Source: CAXXOK01 sp963675925
Lineage (GTDB): Bacteria > Bacillota > Clostridia > Christensenellales > Aristaeellaceae
Reading direction: 5' to 3'
Length of the DNA stretch: 38,034 nt
Assembly: GCA_963675925.2 (NCBI GenBank)
Contig: CAXXIB010000001.1
Coordinates: 1 to 38,034, forward strand
Shown here: positions 22,570 to 30,766 of the stretch, one piece after another
How positions within the stretch are numbered: position 1 is the first letter of the stretch
How the letters are laid out: each line of letters opens with the position of its first letter
The notes under the pieces: generated by a model
What the model saw: the letters and a program-made list of their open reading frames with translations, nothing else
Database searches by the model: none
Told to the model about the DNA's origin: nothing
Translations under genes and position numbers: made by a program

Positions 22570-24117
22570 TTACAGAGTCAGCAATTCCCCGGTCATTTCC
22601 TTGGGTACGGGGATGCCCATACTGGTTAGCAGCGTCGGGGCGATATCGCAGAGCTTGCCACCCTCCCGCAGCGTTTTGCCCTCCATGTCCTCGCCTACGG
22701 CGATGAACGGCACGGGGTTGGTGGTGTGCGCGGTGAAGGGGCCGCCCGTTTCGGGGTCAACCATCATATCGGCATTGCCGTGATCCGCCGTGATAAACAC
22801 GCGGCCACCGTTTTGCAAAATGGCGCGGGTTACGCCCCATACGCAGTCATCCACAGCCTTAACGGCCTTGACCGCTGCGCCCATGATGCCGGTGTGCCCC
22901 ACCATATCGCAGTTAGCGAAATTCAGGATCATCACATCGTACTTTTTCATGTTGATTTCATGGATGGCCTTGCCGGCGACCTCGTACGCACTCATCTCCG
23001 GGTCCATGTCGAAGGTTGCCACCTTGGACGAGGGCACGAGAATACGGTCTTCGCCGGGGTTGGGGTCTTCCACGCCGCCGTTGAAAAAGAACGTGACATG
23101 GGCATATTTCTGGGTCTCGGCAATCCGAAGCTGCGTCAGCCCCAGACCGGACAGGTATTCGCCCAGCGTGTTGGTCATGGTTTCAGGCGGGTTGACGATT
23201 GCGATATCGGTAAAGGTCGCATCGTACTGGGTCATCGACACGAAATGCACGTGGAAATACCCGTTCTTGCGCTCAAAGCCTTTGAAATCCTTCTGGATGA
23301 AGGTGCGGGTCAGCTGGCGGGCGCGGTCGGGGCGGAAGTTGAAGAAAATCACGCCGTCCTCCGGCTGAATGGTAGCTGTCGGCTGACCGTTCTCCATGAC
23401 GACGGTGGGCAGTACGAACTCATCGTTCCCCTTTTCGCCCAGGGCATAGCTCTGCTCAACGGCCTTTTCTGCGCTATCGGCAACCTCGCCCTGGCCAAGC
23501 ACCATAGCATCGTAAGCCTTTTCCACGCGGTCCCACAGGTTATCGCGGTCCATGGCCCAGTAGCGGCCCATCACGGTGGCAATTTTGCCAACGCCGATGT
23601 CCTGCATTTTCGCTTCCAGTTCTTTCACATACTGAAGGCCGCTTGTCGGCGGCACATCGCGGCCATCCAAAAAGCTGTGTACAAACACCTTTTCAATGCC
23701 GTGCTGCTTGCACATTTCCAGCAGTGCATACAGGTGGGTATTGTGGCTGTGCACGCCGCCGTCGGACACCAGGCCCATCAGGTGGATGGCTTTGCCGCTT
23801 GCTTTGGCTTGCTCCATGACATCGACCAGCGCTTTCTTTTGAAAGAAATCGCCGTCTTTGATGTCTTTGGTAATACGCGTGAACTCCTGATACACGATAC
23901 GGCCCGCACCTATGTTCAGGTGGCCGACTTCGCTGTTGCCCATCTGTCCGTCGGGCAGGCCCACATCCATGCCGCTGGCGCCGATGTGGGTATGCGGGTA
24001 TTTGGCCTTGAGCATATCCAGCCGCGGCGTTCCCGCCTGGCAGATCGCATTACCGTCACAGCTTGGGTTCAGCCCGAAGCCGTCCATAATAATGACTGCC
24101 GTCATTTTCTTATCCAT
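22570..24117 (-). CDS. gpmI: 2,3-bisphosphoglycerate-independent phosphoglycerate mutase
   Basis: Interconverts 3- and 2-phosphoglycerate in glycolysis, using two manganese ions and a phosphoserine intermediate. At 515 residues it has normal length and belongs to the alkaline phosphatase superfamily. Visible motifs are IIMDGFGLN (metal-binding Asp), QMGNSEVGHLNIGAGR with the active-site serine, SDGGVHSH, HSFLDGRDVPP, GRYWAMDRDNLWDRVEKAY, NFRPDRARQLT, MILNFANCDMVGHTG and ITADHGNADMM. AAGGAG, which overlaps the tpiA stop, sits before the ATG, so it is translated together with tpiA. It is the last gene of cggR-pgk-tpiA-gpmI; eno does not follow. Confidence 0.96.
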   Translation of the reverse strand: MDKKMTAVIIMDGFGLNPSCDGNAICQAGTPRLDMLKAKYPHTHIGASGMDVGLPDGQMGNSEVGHLNIGAGRIVYQEFTRITKDIKDGDFFQKKALVDVMEQAKASGKAIHLMGLVSDGGVHSHNTHLYALLEMCKQHGIEKVFVHSFLDGRDVPPTSGLQYVKELEAKMQDIGVGKIATVMGRYWAMDRDNLWDRVEKAYDAMVLGQGEVADSAEKAVEQSYALGEKGNDEFVLPTVVMENGQPTATIQPEDGVIFFNFRPDRARQLTRTFIQKDFKGFERKNGYFHVHFVSMTQYDATFTDIAIVNPPETMTNTLGEYLSGLGLTQLRIAETQKYAHVTFFFNGGVEDPNPGEDRILVPSSKVATFDMDPEMSAYEVAGKAIHEINMKKYDVMILNFANCDMVGHTGIMGAAVKAVKAVDDCVWGVTRAILQNGGRVFITADHGNADMMVDPETGGPFTAHTTNPVPFIAVGEDMEGKTLREGGKLCDIAPTLLTSMGIPVPKEMTGELLTL

Positions 24118-24128
24118 ACTCTATCTCC

Positions 24129-24881
24129 TTACCGGTCGAACAAAACAACTTTGGAAAAGTCAGGTGCATTCAGCGACGCGCCGCCGATCAGGCCACCGTC
24201 AATCTCCGGCTGGGCCATCAGGCCTTTCACATTGCCGGGTTTCATGCTGCCGCCGTATTGAATGCGTACCGCATCGGCTGTTTGCTGGCCGAATTGCCGG
24301 GCAACCGCCTTACGGATGACAGCGATTGTCTCGTTGGCCTGCTCATCGGTCGCGGTCAGGCCGGTGCCGATGGCCCATACGGGTTCATACGCGATGACAA
24401 GGTTTTGCACCTCATCGGCAGTCAGGCCCGTAAGCGCCATACGTGTCTGATATTCCACAATGGCATCGGTATAACCGGCTTCGCGCTCGTCTTTCAGCTC
24501 ACCAACGCAGACGATAGGCACCAGGCCGCCCGCAACTGCCGCGCGCACGCGCTTGTTCACGGTAATATCCGTTTCGCCGAAGTATTGCCGCCGCTCGCTG
24601 TGGCCGATGACAACATACTCCACGCCTGCGGCTTTGAGCATGTCCGCACTCAGCTCACCGGTATAGGCGCCGCTCTGTGCAAAGTGCACATTCTGCGCGC
24701 CCAGGTGAATGTTAGTGCCTTCTATGGCTGCCTGCACGTCCTGGTAGCATACGGCAGGGACACAAACCACCACATCACAGGCTGCGTCCTTCACCAGGGG
24801 GATTAATTCAGTTACGAGCGCTTTGGCTTCGCTCGGTGTTTTGTTCATTTTCCAGTTTCCGGCAATGATCGGTTTGCGCAT
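24129..24881 (-). CDS. tpiA: triosephosphate isomerase
   Basis: Interconverts dihydroxyacetone phosphate and glyceraldehyde-3-phosphate. The 250-residue TIM barrel has all catalytic parts: NWKMNK with Lys near residue 11, IGHSERR with the catalytic His, AYEPVWAIGTG with the catalytic Glu, and the phosphate-binding loops IQYGGSMKPGN and DGGLIGGASL. An AAGGAG site precedes ATG 24881. It follows pgk, from which it is separated by a terminator (24964-24996) and a possible promoter of its own, so its level can differ from that of pgk. Confidence 0.96.
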   Translation of the reverse strand: MRKPIIAGNWKMNKTPSEAKALVTELIPLVKDAACDVVVCVPAVCYQDVQAAIEGTNIHLGAQNVHFAQSGAYTGELSADMLKAAGVEYVVIGHSERRQYFGETDITVNKRVRAAVAGGLVPIVCVGELKDEREAGYTDAIVEYQTRMALTGLTADEVQNLVIAYEPVWAIGTGLTATDEQANETIAVIRKAVARQFGQQTADAVRIQYGGSMKPGNVKGLMAQPEIDGGLIGGASLNAPDFSKVVLFDR

Positions 24882-24914
24882 CGGTTTCGCTCCTTCAAAC
24901 TTTTTTCATCCCTT

Positions 24915-24943
24915 ATTGTATCACATTCCGGCAAGCTTCAAAA
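24915..24943 (-). promoter_or_regulatory. possible promoter of tpiA-gpmI
   Basis: On the minus strand TTTTGA (24943-24938) and TACAAT (24920-24915) are 17 bases apart, with a TG dinucleotide before the -10 box. It lies just past the pgk terminator. Confidence 0.5.
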
Positions 24944-24963
24944 CCAGAAAGACTTGAAAACAC

Positions 24964-24996
24964 AAAAAAACAGGCGGCTTAATGCCGCCTGTTTTT
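24964..24996 (-). terminator. intrinsic terminator after pgk
   Basis: CAGGCGGC pairs with GCCGCCTG around a 5-base loop; on the minus strand it is followed by seven T's. Confidence 0.88.
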
Positions 24997-25008
24997 GATG
25001 GTCACTTC

Positions 25009-26199
25009 TTATTTGTCGTCCAGCGCTTCTACGCCGGGCAATTTCTTGCCTTCGAGGAACTCAAGGCTCGCCCCGCCGCCGGTGGATACGTGGGTCACCT
25101 TGTCAGCATAGCCCATCTGCTCAATGGCCGCTGCGCTGTCGCCGCCACCAACGATGGTTACGCCCTTACAGGCGGCCATGGCCTTGGCCACTTCGCGGGT
25201 ACCCTCGGCATAGTTGGAAAATTCGAACACGCCCATGGGGCCGTTCCACACCACCGTACCGGCCGTGGAGATCTCATTATAGAACACCGCCATGGCAATG
25301 GGACCGATGTCCATGCCCTCAAAGCCATCGGGAATCTCGCGGGTGTGGGCGGTAATGCGCATGGCATCGTTGCTAAAGCTATCACCGCAAACATTGTCAA
25401 TGGGCAGCAGCAGGCGAACTTTCTTCTCCCTTGCTTTTTCAAGCAGTTCGTTTGCCAGGTCTACCTTATCGGGTTCGGTCAGGCTTTTGCCGACACGCAG
25501 GCCCTTGGCTAGCTTGAAGGTATAGGCCATCGCGCCGCCGATGATAAGGGAATCCACCTTGTCCAGCAGATTGTTGATCACGTTGATCTTATCGGACACT
25601 TTCGCGCCGCCCAGCACCGCCACAAAGGGGCGTTCCGGGTTTTCCAGCGCCTTGCCCATAATATCGAGCTCTTTGCCGATCAGGAAGCCGGACACCGCCG
25701 GGGACAGGAAGTGCGCCACGCCCTCGGTAGAGCACTGCGCGCGGTGCGCGGTGCCAAATGCATCGTTGACGTACACTTCGGCCAGCGAGGCCAGTGCCTT
25801 GGAAAATTCGGGATCGTTCTTGGTTTCGGCTTTGTGGAAGCGAACGTTTTCGATTATCATCACGTCGCCGTCTTTCAGCTCGGACGCCAGTTTCTGCGCG
25901 TCTTCACCGATAACATCCTTAGCCAGGGGCACATCCTTGCCCAGCAGCTGGCCCAAACGAGCGGCCACGGGTGCCAAGGAAAACTTCTCTTCAAAGCCAT
26001 CTCCCTTGGGGCGACCCAGGTGTGAACAGAGTATAATTTTTGCGCCGTGGTCTATCAGGTATTGTATCGTCGGCAGCGCACCGCGGATGCGGTTTTCATC
26101 ACTGATTACGTTGTTTTCATCTAGCGGCACGTTAAAATCGCAACGTACGAGTACTTTTTTGCCCTGTACCTGAATGTCTTCGACGGTTTTCTTAGCCAT
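25009..26199 (-). CDS. pgk: phosphoglycerate kinase
   Basis: Transfers phosphate from 1,3-bisphosphoglycerate to ADP. The protein (396 residues) is of usual length: KVLVRCDFNVPLDE (substrate arginine), ILCSHLGRPKG, ENVRFHKAE, AVLGGAKVSDKI (hinge), WNGPMGVFE and the nucleotide loop VGGGDSAAAIE near the C-terminus. I start at ATG 26199 (MAKKTVEDIQ), with AAGGAGAG upstream; the 14 codons of open frame before it include the ribosome binding site. Usual neighbour gapA is missing: pgk follows cggR directly after 84 bases. Confidence 0.96.
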   Translation of the reverse strand: MAKKTVEDIQVQGKKVLVRCDFNVPLDENNVISDENRIRGALPTIQYLIDHGAKIILCSHLGRPKGDGFEEKFSLAPVAARLGQLLGKDVPLAKDVIGEDAQKLASELKDGDVMIIENVRFHKAETKNDPEFSKALASLAEVYVNDAFGTAHRAQCSTEGVAHFLSPAVSGFLIGKELDIMGKALENPERPFVAVLGGAKVSDKINVINNLLDKVDSLIIGGAMAYTFKLAKGLRVGKSLTEPDKVDLANELLEKAREKKVRLLLPIDNVCGDSFSNDAMRITAHTREIPDGFEGMDIGPIAMAVFYNEISTAGTVVWNGPMGVFEFSNYAEGTREVAKAMAACKGVTIVGGGDSAAAIEQMGYADKVTHVSTGGGASLEFLEGKKLPGVEALDDK

Positions 26200-26231
26200 A
26201 GTATTCTCTCCTTGCATTTGTTCGACGGTAT

Positions 26232-26243
26232 ATTGTAACACAT
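26232..26243 (-). promoter_or_regulatory. possible extended -10 promoter of pgk
   Basis: On the minus strand TGTTACAAT (TG plus TACAAT at 26237-26232) lies 32 bases before the pgk start. No clear -35 box is present, and no copy of the CggR operator is seen here. Confidence 0.35.
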
Positions 26244-26283
26244 ACAGTCAAATTGTTCCTGTTTTGGCCGTACGTGCGTTTCC

Positions 26284-27303
26284 CTATTGCTTTAGCATCG
26301 CCCGCGCCGCGCCCTCGTCCGTAACCAGCATGGTCTGGGGCCGGGCGTACATCACCGCGCGAATGGCCTCGGCCTTACGTGCACCGGCCGCTACGGCGAT
26401 CATTGCGCAGTCAGGCTTGAGCTTGCCCAGATCGCGCGAGACAGATGAAGCCGAGTAGACCACATCGCCATCAGCATTAAAGTAACAGCCGTAGGCTTCC
26501 GCCTTTGCGCCGCGCTGGAGCACGGTTTTGAGCAACTCAGCCGGCAGTTGGCGTTTCAGGCCCATATCATCGGCACGGCCGATACCATAGAGCACAACGT
26601 CTGCCCGCTGCAATAGTTCCAGCGTTTCGGTCACATCCGACAGCTTCTTCATTTCGGCCATGGCAGCCTCGTCGATATCGTCGGGCAGGTGCATCAGCCG
26701 GTGATGACCGCCTAAGCGCCTGGCGACTTCCGATGCCACGGTATTGGCCTGGGTTTCCAGCGCACGGCCGATTCCGCCGCGTGCAGGTACGACCATCACG
26801 TTCATGGGCGTACCGCTTGGCAGGGTGTGGGCCAGTTCCAGCATGGTCTGCCCGCCGGTGACTGCCAGTGTAGACCCGCTTTTCAAAAACGAACGCAGTT
26901 TACCAGCCGCTAACCGACCCACCTCGTGGAGTACATGGGGGTCTTCATCGGCATTGCCCGCCGCCACATACACGCGCGGCACATGCAAAAGCTTAGCCAG
27001 TGCGGTTTCCATTTTGGTCAACCCGCGCAGCTCACGGCTGAAACGCCGTGCAGCCGACAGTATGCTTTCCGCATCCGGGGTCAACGCCATGCCAGCCGCC
27101 GTCAGCTCTATCAGGCCGTTATCCTTCAAGGTCGCGGCGATGGAACGCACCTCGCGCTCCGGCAGGTTCAGCCGCCCGGCCAAAAGCCGCCGCCCCACGG
27201 GCTGCAGGGCATCAATCCGCTCCAGCACCAGCGCGCGGCGCTCAATCTGCTCGGCCAAATCCGGAGCGATGGTTTTCATCAGCATAAACAGCTCTTCCGG
27301 CAT
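26284..27303 (-). CDS. cggR: central glycolytic genes regulator CggR (SorC/DeoR family)
   Basis: CggR represses glycolytic genes and is released by fructose-1,6-bisphosphate. The 339-residue protein matches the Bacillus protein in length: an N-terminal helix-turn-helix part (about 20-90, RRALVLERIDALQPVGRRLLAGRLNLPEREVRSIAATL) and a SorC-type sugar-phosphate-binding domain (LAVTGGQTMLELAHTL, VVPARGGIGRALETQANTVASEVARRLGG, VLYGIGRADDM, GCYFNADGDVVY). I start at ATG 27303 behind GGGAGGA. A near-perfect tandem CggR operator lies at its own transcription start, so the operon is self-controlled. It heads cggR-pgk-tpiA-gpmI; gapA is absent between cggR and pgk. Confidence 0.93.
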   Translation of the reverse strand: MPEELFMLMKTIAPDLAEQIERRALVLERIDALQPVGRRLLAGRLNLPEREVRSIAATLKDNGLIELTAAGMALTPDAESILSAARRFSRELRGLTKMETALAKLLHVPRVYVAAGNADEDPHVLHEVGRLAAGKLRSFLKSGSTLAVTGGQTMLELAHTLPSGTPMNVMVVPARGGIGRALETQANTVASEVARRLGGHHRLMHLPDDIDEAAMAEMKKLSDVTETLELLQRADVVLYGIGRADDMGLKRQLPAELLKTVLQRGAKAEAYGCYFNADGDVVYSASSVSRDLGKLKPDCAMIAVAAGARKAEAIRAVMYARPQTMLVTDEGAARAMLKQ

Positions 27304-27318
27304 GTGTTCCTCCCACGG

Positions 27319-27354
27319 GACACTTCCTGCCCCGCCTGGACAGTTTCCATCCCA
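27319..27354 (-). promoter_or_regulatory. tandem CggR operator
   Basis: On the minus strand the site reads TGGGAT-N6-TGTC-N4-CGGGGC-N6-TGTC, against the known Bacillus CggR site CGGGAC-N6-TGTC-N4-CGGGAC-N6-TGTC. All spacings are kept and both TGTC halves are exact. It covers about +1 to +36 of the cggR transcript. Confidence 0.8.
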
Positions 27355-27360
27355 CACGAG

Positions 27361-27389
27361 AGTATACAACACTCCAAAGCTTTTCGCAA
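27361..27389 (-). promoter_or_regulatory. promoter of cggR
   Basis: TTGCGA (27389-27384) and TATACT (27366-27361) on the minus strand are 17 bases apart, directly before the CggR operator. Confidence 0.75.
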
Positions 27390-27411
27390 GATGATGTTCG
27401 TGAATTTTATG

Positions 27412-28557
27412 CTAAACGTGTATAATTTCTGTGTTAAGAATAGCTGCTTCGATCAGCGCGTCCGAATCCAGCTTGGCCTCGCCATCCAGAATGATGTCCA
27501 TCTTCGGCTTGGTCGCGGGGTGGCGCGGGGTAAACACCGTGCAGCAGTCCTCATACGGCAGGGAGGATGTTTCAAAGGTGTCGATTTTCACAGCGATGTC
27601 AACGATCTCCTGCTTGTCAAACCCGATCAGCGGTCGGAACACGGGAAGATCGGTCACACTATCGGTGCATTGCAGGGCATGCATGGTCTGGCTGGCGACC
27701 TGTCCGATGCTCTCGCCCGTAACCAGCGCTTGTGCGCGCTCTTTTTTGGCGATCTGGGTAGCGATCTTCATCATATACCGGCGCATAATCACCGTGGTAT
27801 AATCCTGATGGCACTTTTCATGAATTTGCATTTGAATATCGGTAAACGGCACCAGATGCACGTTCCACCCGCATAAACTTTCGGACAGATTTTTGGCCAG
27901 CGACAGAACCTTGTCCTTGGCGCGTTCGCTGGTGTAGGGTGGCGACAAAAAGTGCACCGCGCTCATCTGCACGCCGCGTTTGGCGATCATCCAGGCGGCA
28001 ACAGGGCTGTCGATTCCACCGGATAGCAGCACCATTGCCCGGCCGCCTGTACCCACGGGCATACCGCCCACTGCCGGCAGCGCTTCAGAATACAAGTAGG
28101 CATGATCGCGGATTTCCACATACACGCGGTGATTGGGCGTATGCACATCCACGGTCAGATGGGGGTGCTGCTGCAGTATGTAGTGCCCGATCTCACGGTT
28201 TAGATCCATGGAGTCCAGCGGATAGCGCTTATCACTGCGGCGGGCCTCCACCTTGAACGAGCCTTTTTTATCGACCATCAGGGCTGCGGTCTGCTCACAA
28301 ACGGCGGTAAAATCCCCTTTGTCCATTTCCACGGCACGGCTAACGCTATGCACGCCAAACACCTTGCGGGTGCGGCGTAAGGCCTCGTCCATATCATCGG
28401 CATCGGATACATAAACGCGGCTGTCCGACAGCCACACATGGCCGTGTACGTCGCGAACGGCCTCCTTAATGCGCTCTACCAGCATGCGCATAAAATACGG
28501 GCGATTCAGCCCTTTTAAATGAATCTCGGAAAAACGCATCATCAGTACTTCGCGCAC
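27412..28557 (-). CDS. thiI: tRNA 4-thiouridine synthase ThiI, without rhodanese domain
   Basis: ThiI adenylates uridine 8 of tRNA and inserts sulfur. The 381-residue protein has an N-terminal ferredoxin-like and THUMP region (1-165, with RFSEIHLKGLNRPYF and FKVEARRSDKRYP) and the PP-loop ATPase domain with LLSGGIDSPVAAW (SGGIDS at 179-184). Conserved YTSERAKDKV and GESIGQVASQT follow, then the DCCTVFTPRHPATKP segment with the reactive cysteine. It lacks the C-terminal rhodanese domain of the E. coli enzyme, as in Bacillus. Start is GTG 28557 with AAGGAG 10 bases upstream. The cysteine desulfurase gene ends 18 bases before, the same pairing as Bacillus nifZ-thiI. Confidence 0.95.
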   Translation of the reverse strand: MREVLMMRFSEIHLKGLNRPYFMRMLVERIKEAVRDVHGHVWLSDSRVYVSDADDMDEALRRTRKVFGVHSVSRAVEMDKGDFTAVCEQTAALMVDKKGSFKVEARRSDKRYPLDSMDLNREIGHYILQQHPHLTVDVHTPNHRVYVEIRDHAYLYSEALPAVGGMPVGTGGRAMVLLSGGIDSPVAAWMIAKRGVQMSAVHFLSPPYTSERAKDKVLSLAKNLSESLCGWNVHLVPFTDIQMQIHEKCHQDYTTVIMRRYMMKIATQIAKKERAQALVTGESIGQVASQTMHALQCTDSVTDLPVFRPLIGFDKQEIVDIAVKIDTFETSSLPYEDCCTVFTPRHPATKPKMDIILDGEAKLDSDALIEAAILNTEIIHV

Positions 28558-28575
28558 CGGATATCGACTCCTTAC

Positions 28576-29730
28576 TTAACGGCGGGTAAATTTGGATAAA
28601 ATGTCATATTGGGTCTGGATCGCTTTGGCCGCGATGGCAAGCTCCTCCGGGGTGTTCTGCACGGAAAAGCTCAAGCGGATAGCGCTGTTCATCAGCGTTT
28701 CGGATACGCCCATGGATGTGAGCGGGATGGAGCGTTTGCGCGACTTGCTGGAACAGGCCGAACCGGTGCCCACAATCACGCCCTGCGCTTCCAGCGCGTG
28801 AACCATGGTTTCGGCATTTACAGGCGGCAGGGACAGGCTGAGTATATGCGGCGCACTATCGGCATCCTCCGGCAGAGGCCCGATGATTTGCATATTCGGA
28901 ACTGCACTTCGCAGCAGGCGTACCATATCCGTTTTTAACGCATGCAGGATTTGTGCTGCGGACGCGGGATAGGCCTTGACAGCAGCGGCAAAGCCTGCCG
29001 CCCCCACGGTGTTGTCCGTACCCGCACGCAGACCTCGCTGGTGACCGCCGCCAAAGATCAGTGGGGCGATTTTATGCTTATCCTGCACAATGAGCGCACC
29101 GACACCCTTGGGGCCATGCACCTTGTGCGCACTAACCGCATAGGATTGGATGCCCAGTTTCTTCATGTCAACCGGCAGGCGAAGGTAGCCCTGTACCCCG
29201 TCCACATGGATTGCCGCGCGAGGTGTCAGCCGATCGCGCAGCGAGGCAAGCTGTGGAAGCGGCATAATCATCCCGGTTTCGTTGCACACATGCATGACGG
29301 AGATCAGCCTAACGCTCTCGTCTATCATGGTCTCAAGCGCGGCTAAATCCAGCGATCCGCGGGTATCCAGCGGGATGCGCTTTACCATAAAGCCAAGGTT
29401 TTCGGCCTCAATAGCGGCATTGCGCACGGCGGCGTGCTCGGCAGCGGAATACAGCACCGTGCCCCCACCCCTGCATGTTTTCAGGTGGCCGAGGATGCCC
29501 AGATTGTCGCTTTCCGTGCCGCCGGAGGTGAAAATCACCTGCTCCTGCTTCATACGCAGCGGCGCGGCGATTGCAGCGCGGGCTGCCTCCAGTGCGCGCT
29601 CGGCCTCCACGGCGCCTTTATAAAGCGCGGCCGGATTATAATACCCTAAACGCATGGACGAGGTCATCGCATCGATGACCTCGGCGCTGGGCTTGGTGGT
29701 AGCCGCGTTGTCCAGATAGATTTCCGTCAT
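28576..29730 (-). CDS. cysteine desulfurase (NifS/IscS family)
   Basis: PLP enzyme releasing sulfur from cysteine as a persulfide. The 384-residue protein contains YLDNAATT at the start, FTSGGTESDNLGI, the cofactor-binding SAEHAAV and HVCNETG, HVDGVQ, the PLP lysine K203 in SAHKVHGPKGVG, and the catalytic loop cysteine C326 in GTGSACSS. It sits directly before thiI and overlaps the preceding membrane-protein gene by four bases (ATGA), so it probably supplies sulfur to ThiI for 4-thiouridine; no iscU-type scaffold gene is adjacent. Bacillus NifZ is the closest functional parallel. A short ribosome binding site lies inside the upstream gene. Confidence 0.94.
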   Translation of the reverse strand: MTEIYLDNAATTKPSAEVIDAMTSSMRLGYYNPAALYKGAVEAERALEAARAAIAAPLRMKQEQVIFTSGGTESDNLGILGHLKTCRGGGTVLYSAAEHAAVRNAAIEAENLGFMVKRIPLDTRGSLDLAALETMIDESVRLISVMHVCNETGMIMPLPQLASLRDRLTPRAAIHVDGVQGYLRLPVDMKKLGIQSYAVSAHKVHGPKGVGALIVQDKHKIAPLIFGGGHQRGLRAGTDNTVGAAGFAAAVKAYPASAAQILHALKTDMVRLLRSAVPNMQIIGPLPEDADSAPHILSLSLPPVNAETMVHALEAQGVIVGTGSACSSKSRKRSIPLTSMGVSETLMNSAIRLSFSVQNTPEELAIAAKAIQTQYDILSKFTRR

Positions 29731-30257
29731 TCGTTGTACACTCCGCGAGCCAAATATTTTTTAACATAGTCGACCAGCTCCTCACTGGGCTCAAAGACGA
29801 TCATTTTCTTGCCGGATTCCTTTACATAGTAAAAGTAATACAGCTTGGCGCCGCGGTTTAAGAACCAGTTCTTGGCCTTTACACCCGGCGAGCTGATCAG
29901 CCTGCGGAAATGATCGCTTTCCACGGGCCCGAACGATTCCACATTCTTCACCCGCATGGTGCCCAGATTTTTGCGCTTTTTGTTGTTAAACACCTGCGCA
30001 AAATCCAGCTCGCCGTTGGTGAAGGTATATTCGTATTCCGTGCGCAGCCTGTCCTTATACAAAAACAGCAAAAGCGCCGAACCGATCAAGAGCACCATCA
30101 CAACTAAACGCTCGATGGAAAACCCTGCAAAGATGGTTTGCACCAGCATAAACCCAAGCACCGCAAATATGACCATAAACACATTGGCAGCGAAATACAA
30201 CAGTTCCTGCACAACCCGGTTTTTCCGGATTACGACTTCTTCCATAAAATGATCCAT
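29727..30257 (-). CDS. small membrane protein, DUF6106-like
   Basis: A 176-residue protein with two hydrophobic spans near the N-terminus (about 20-45, LLYFAANVFMVIFAVLGFMLV, and 55-75, LVVMVLLIGSALLLFLY), followed by a cytoplasmic domain containing EYEYTFTNGELDFAQVFNNKKRKNLG and VKNVESFGPVES. That domain resembles a membrane-associated PH-like fold of the type found in several Clostridia families. I believe it is the group called DUF6106, but without a search this is moderate confidence. The start ATG 30257 has a G-rich site (GGGGGGACT); the earlier in-frame ATG at 30281 is poorly supported. It is coupled to the cysteine desulfurase. No function is known to me. Confidence 0.7.
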   Translation of the reverse strand: MDHFMEEVVIRKNRVVQELLYFAANVFMVIFAVLGFMLVQTIFAGFSIERLVVMVLLIGSALLLFLYKDRLRTEYEYTFTNGELDFAQVFNNKKRKNLGTMRVKNVESFGPVESDHFRRLISSPGVKAKNWFLNRGAKLYYFYYVKESGKKMIVFEPSEELVDYVKKYLARGVYNE

Positions 30258-30286
30258 GAAAGTCCCCCCAAACGGTTTCAATATCG

Positions 30287-30745
30287 CTATAATATAACGT
30301 ACAGATAAATCACAGTGGTGACGATGCCCACCAGAATGCCGCCAACGACCTCAAAGGGCGTATGTCCGACCAGCTCTTTGAGCTCATCGTCGGAGATGCG
30401 GTGGCCGTTGATGAGCACATCTTTTAGAATTTGGTTGATGACCGTCGCCTGCGTACCCGTTTCCCGGCGTACGCCGATGGCATCGTACATCACGATCAGG
30501 CTTAATACAATACATACGCCAAACAGCGCTGTGTTAAAGCCTTCCAGCAGGCCTACAGCAAGTGTAAGTGCCACCACCAACGCCGAATGAGACGAGGGCA
30601 TTCCCCCCGCGCCGATCAGGCGTTTCCAGTCCAGCTTATGTTCTACGCGGTAGTACAGCGGCACTTTTAAAAGCTGTGCCGTAACCCACGCAAAGAGCGA
30701 ACACAGCACGATGGGATTGGAAAACACGTCCATAAAATCGTGCAT
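30287..30745 (-). CDS. divergent PAP2 family protein (DUF212)
   Basis: A 152-residue membrane protein with about four spans, of the group distantly related to PAP2 phosphatases and found next to ispA or dxs in many Firmicutes. Signature segments are NPIVLCSLFAWVTAQLLK, the GGMPSSHSALVVALTLAVG motif (residues about 46-64, the PAP2-like SxxHS remnant), MYDAIGVRRETGTQA and the C-terminal LVGHTPFEVVGGILVGI. This set fits the YuiD-like family well. The biochemical activity is not established; a phosphate-ester or prenyl-phosphate function is only suggested by homology and by the ispA neighbour. Confidence 0.88.
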   Translation of the reverse strand: MHDFMDVFSNPIVLCSLFAWVTAQLLKVPLYYRVEHKLDWKRLIGAGGMPSSHSALVVALTLAVGLLEGFNTALFGVCIVLSLIVMYDAIGVRRETGTQATVINQILKDVLINGHRISDDELKELVGHTPFEVVGGILVGIVTTVIYLYVIL

Positions 30746-30766
30746 TCGTCCTGTCCCCTTCCAATA

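Noticed and set aside
22726..24261. A 511-codon open frame on the plus strand opposite gpmI and tpiA
   Set aside because: It is the antisense shadow of well-identified glycolytic genes, has no recognisable domain and no ribosome binding site.
26200..26283. A second CggR operator before pgk
   Set aside because: No CGGGAC-N6-TGTC-like sequence is present; only the site before cggR matches.
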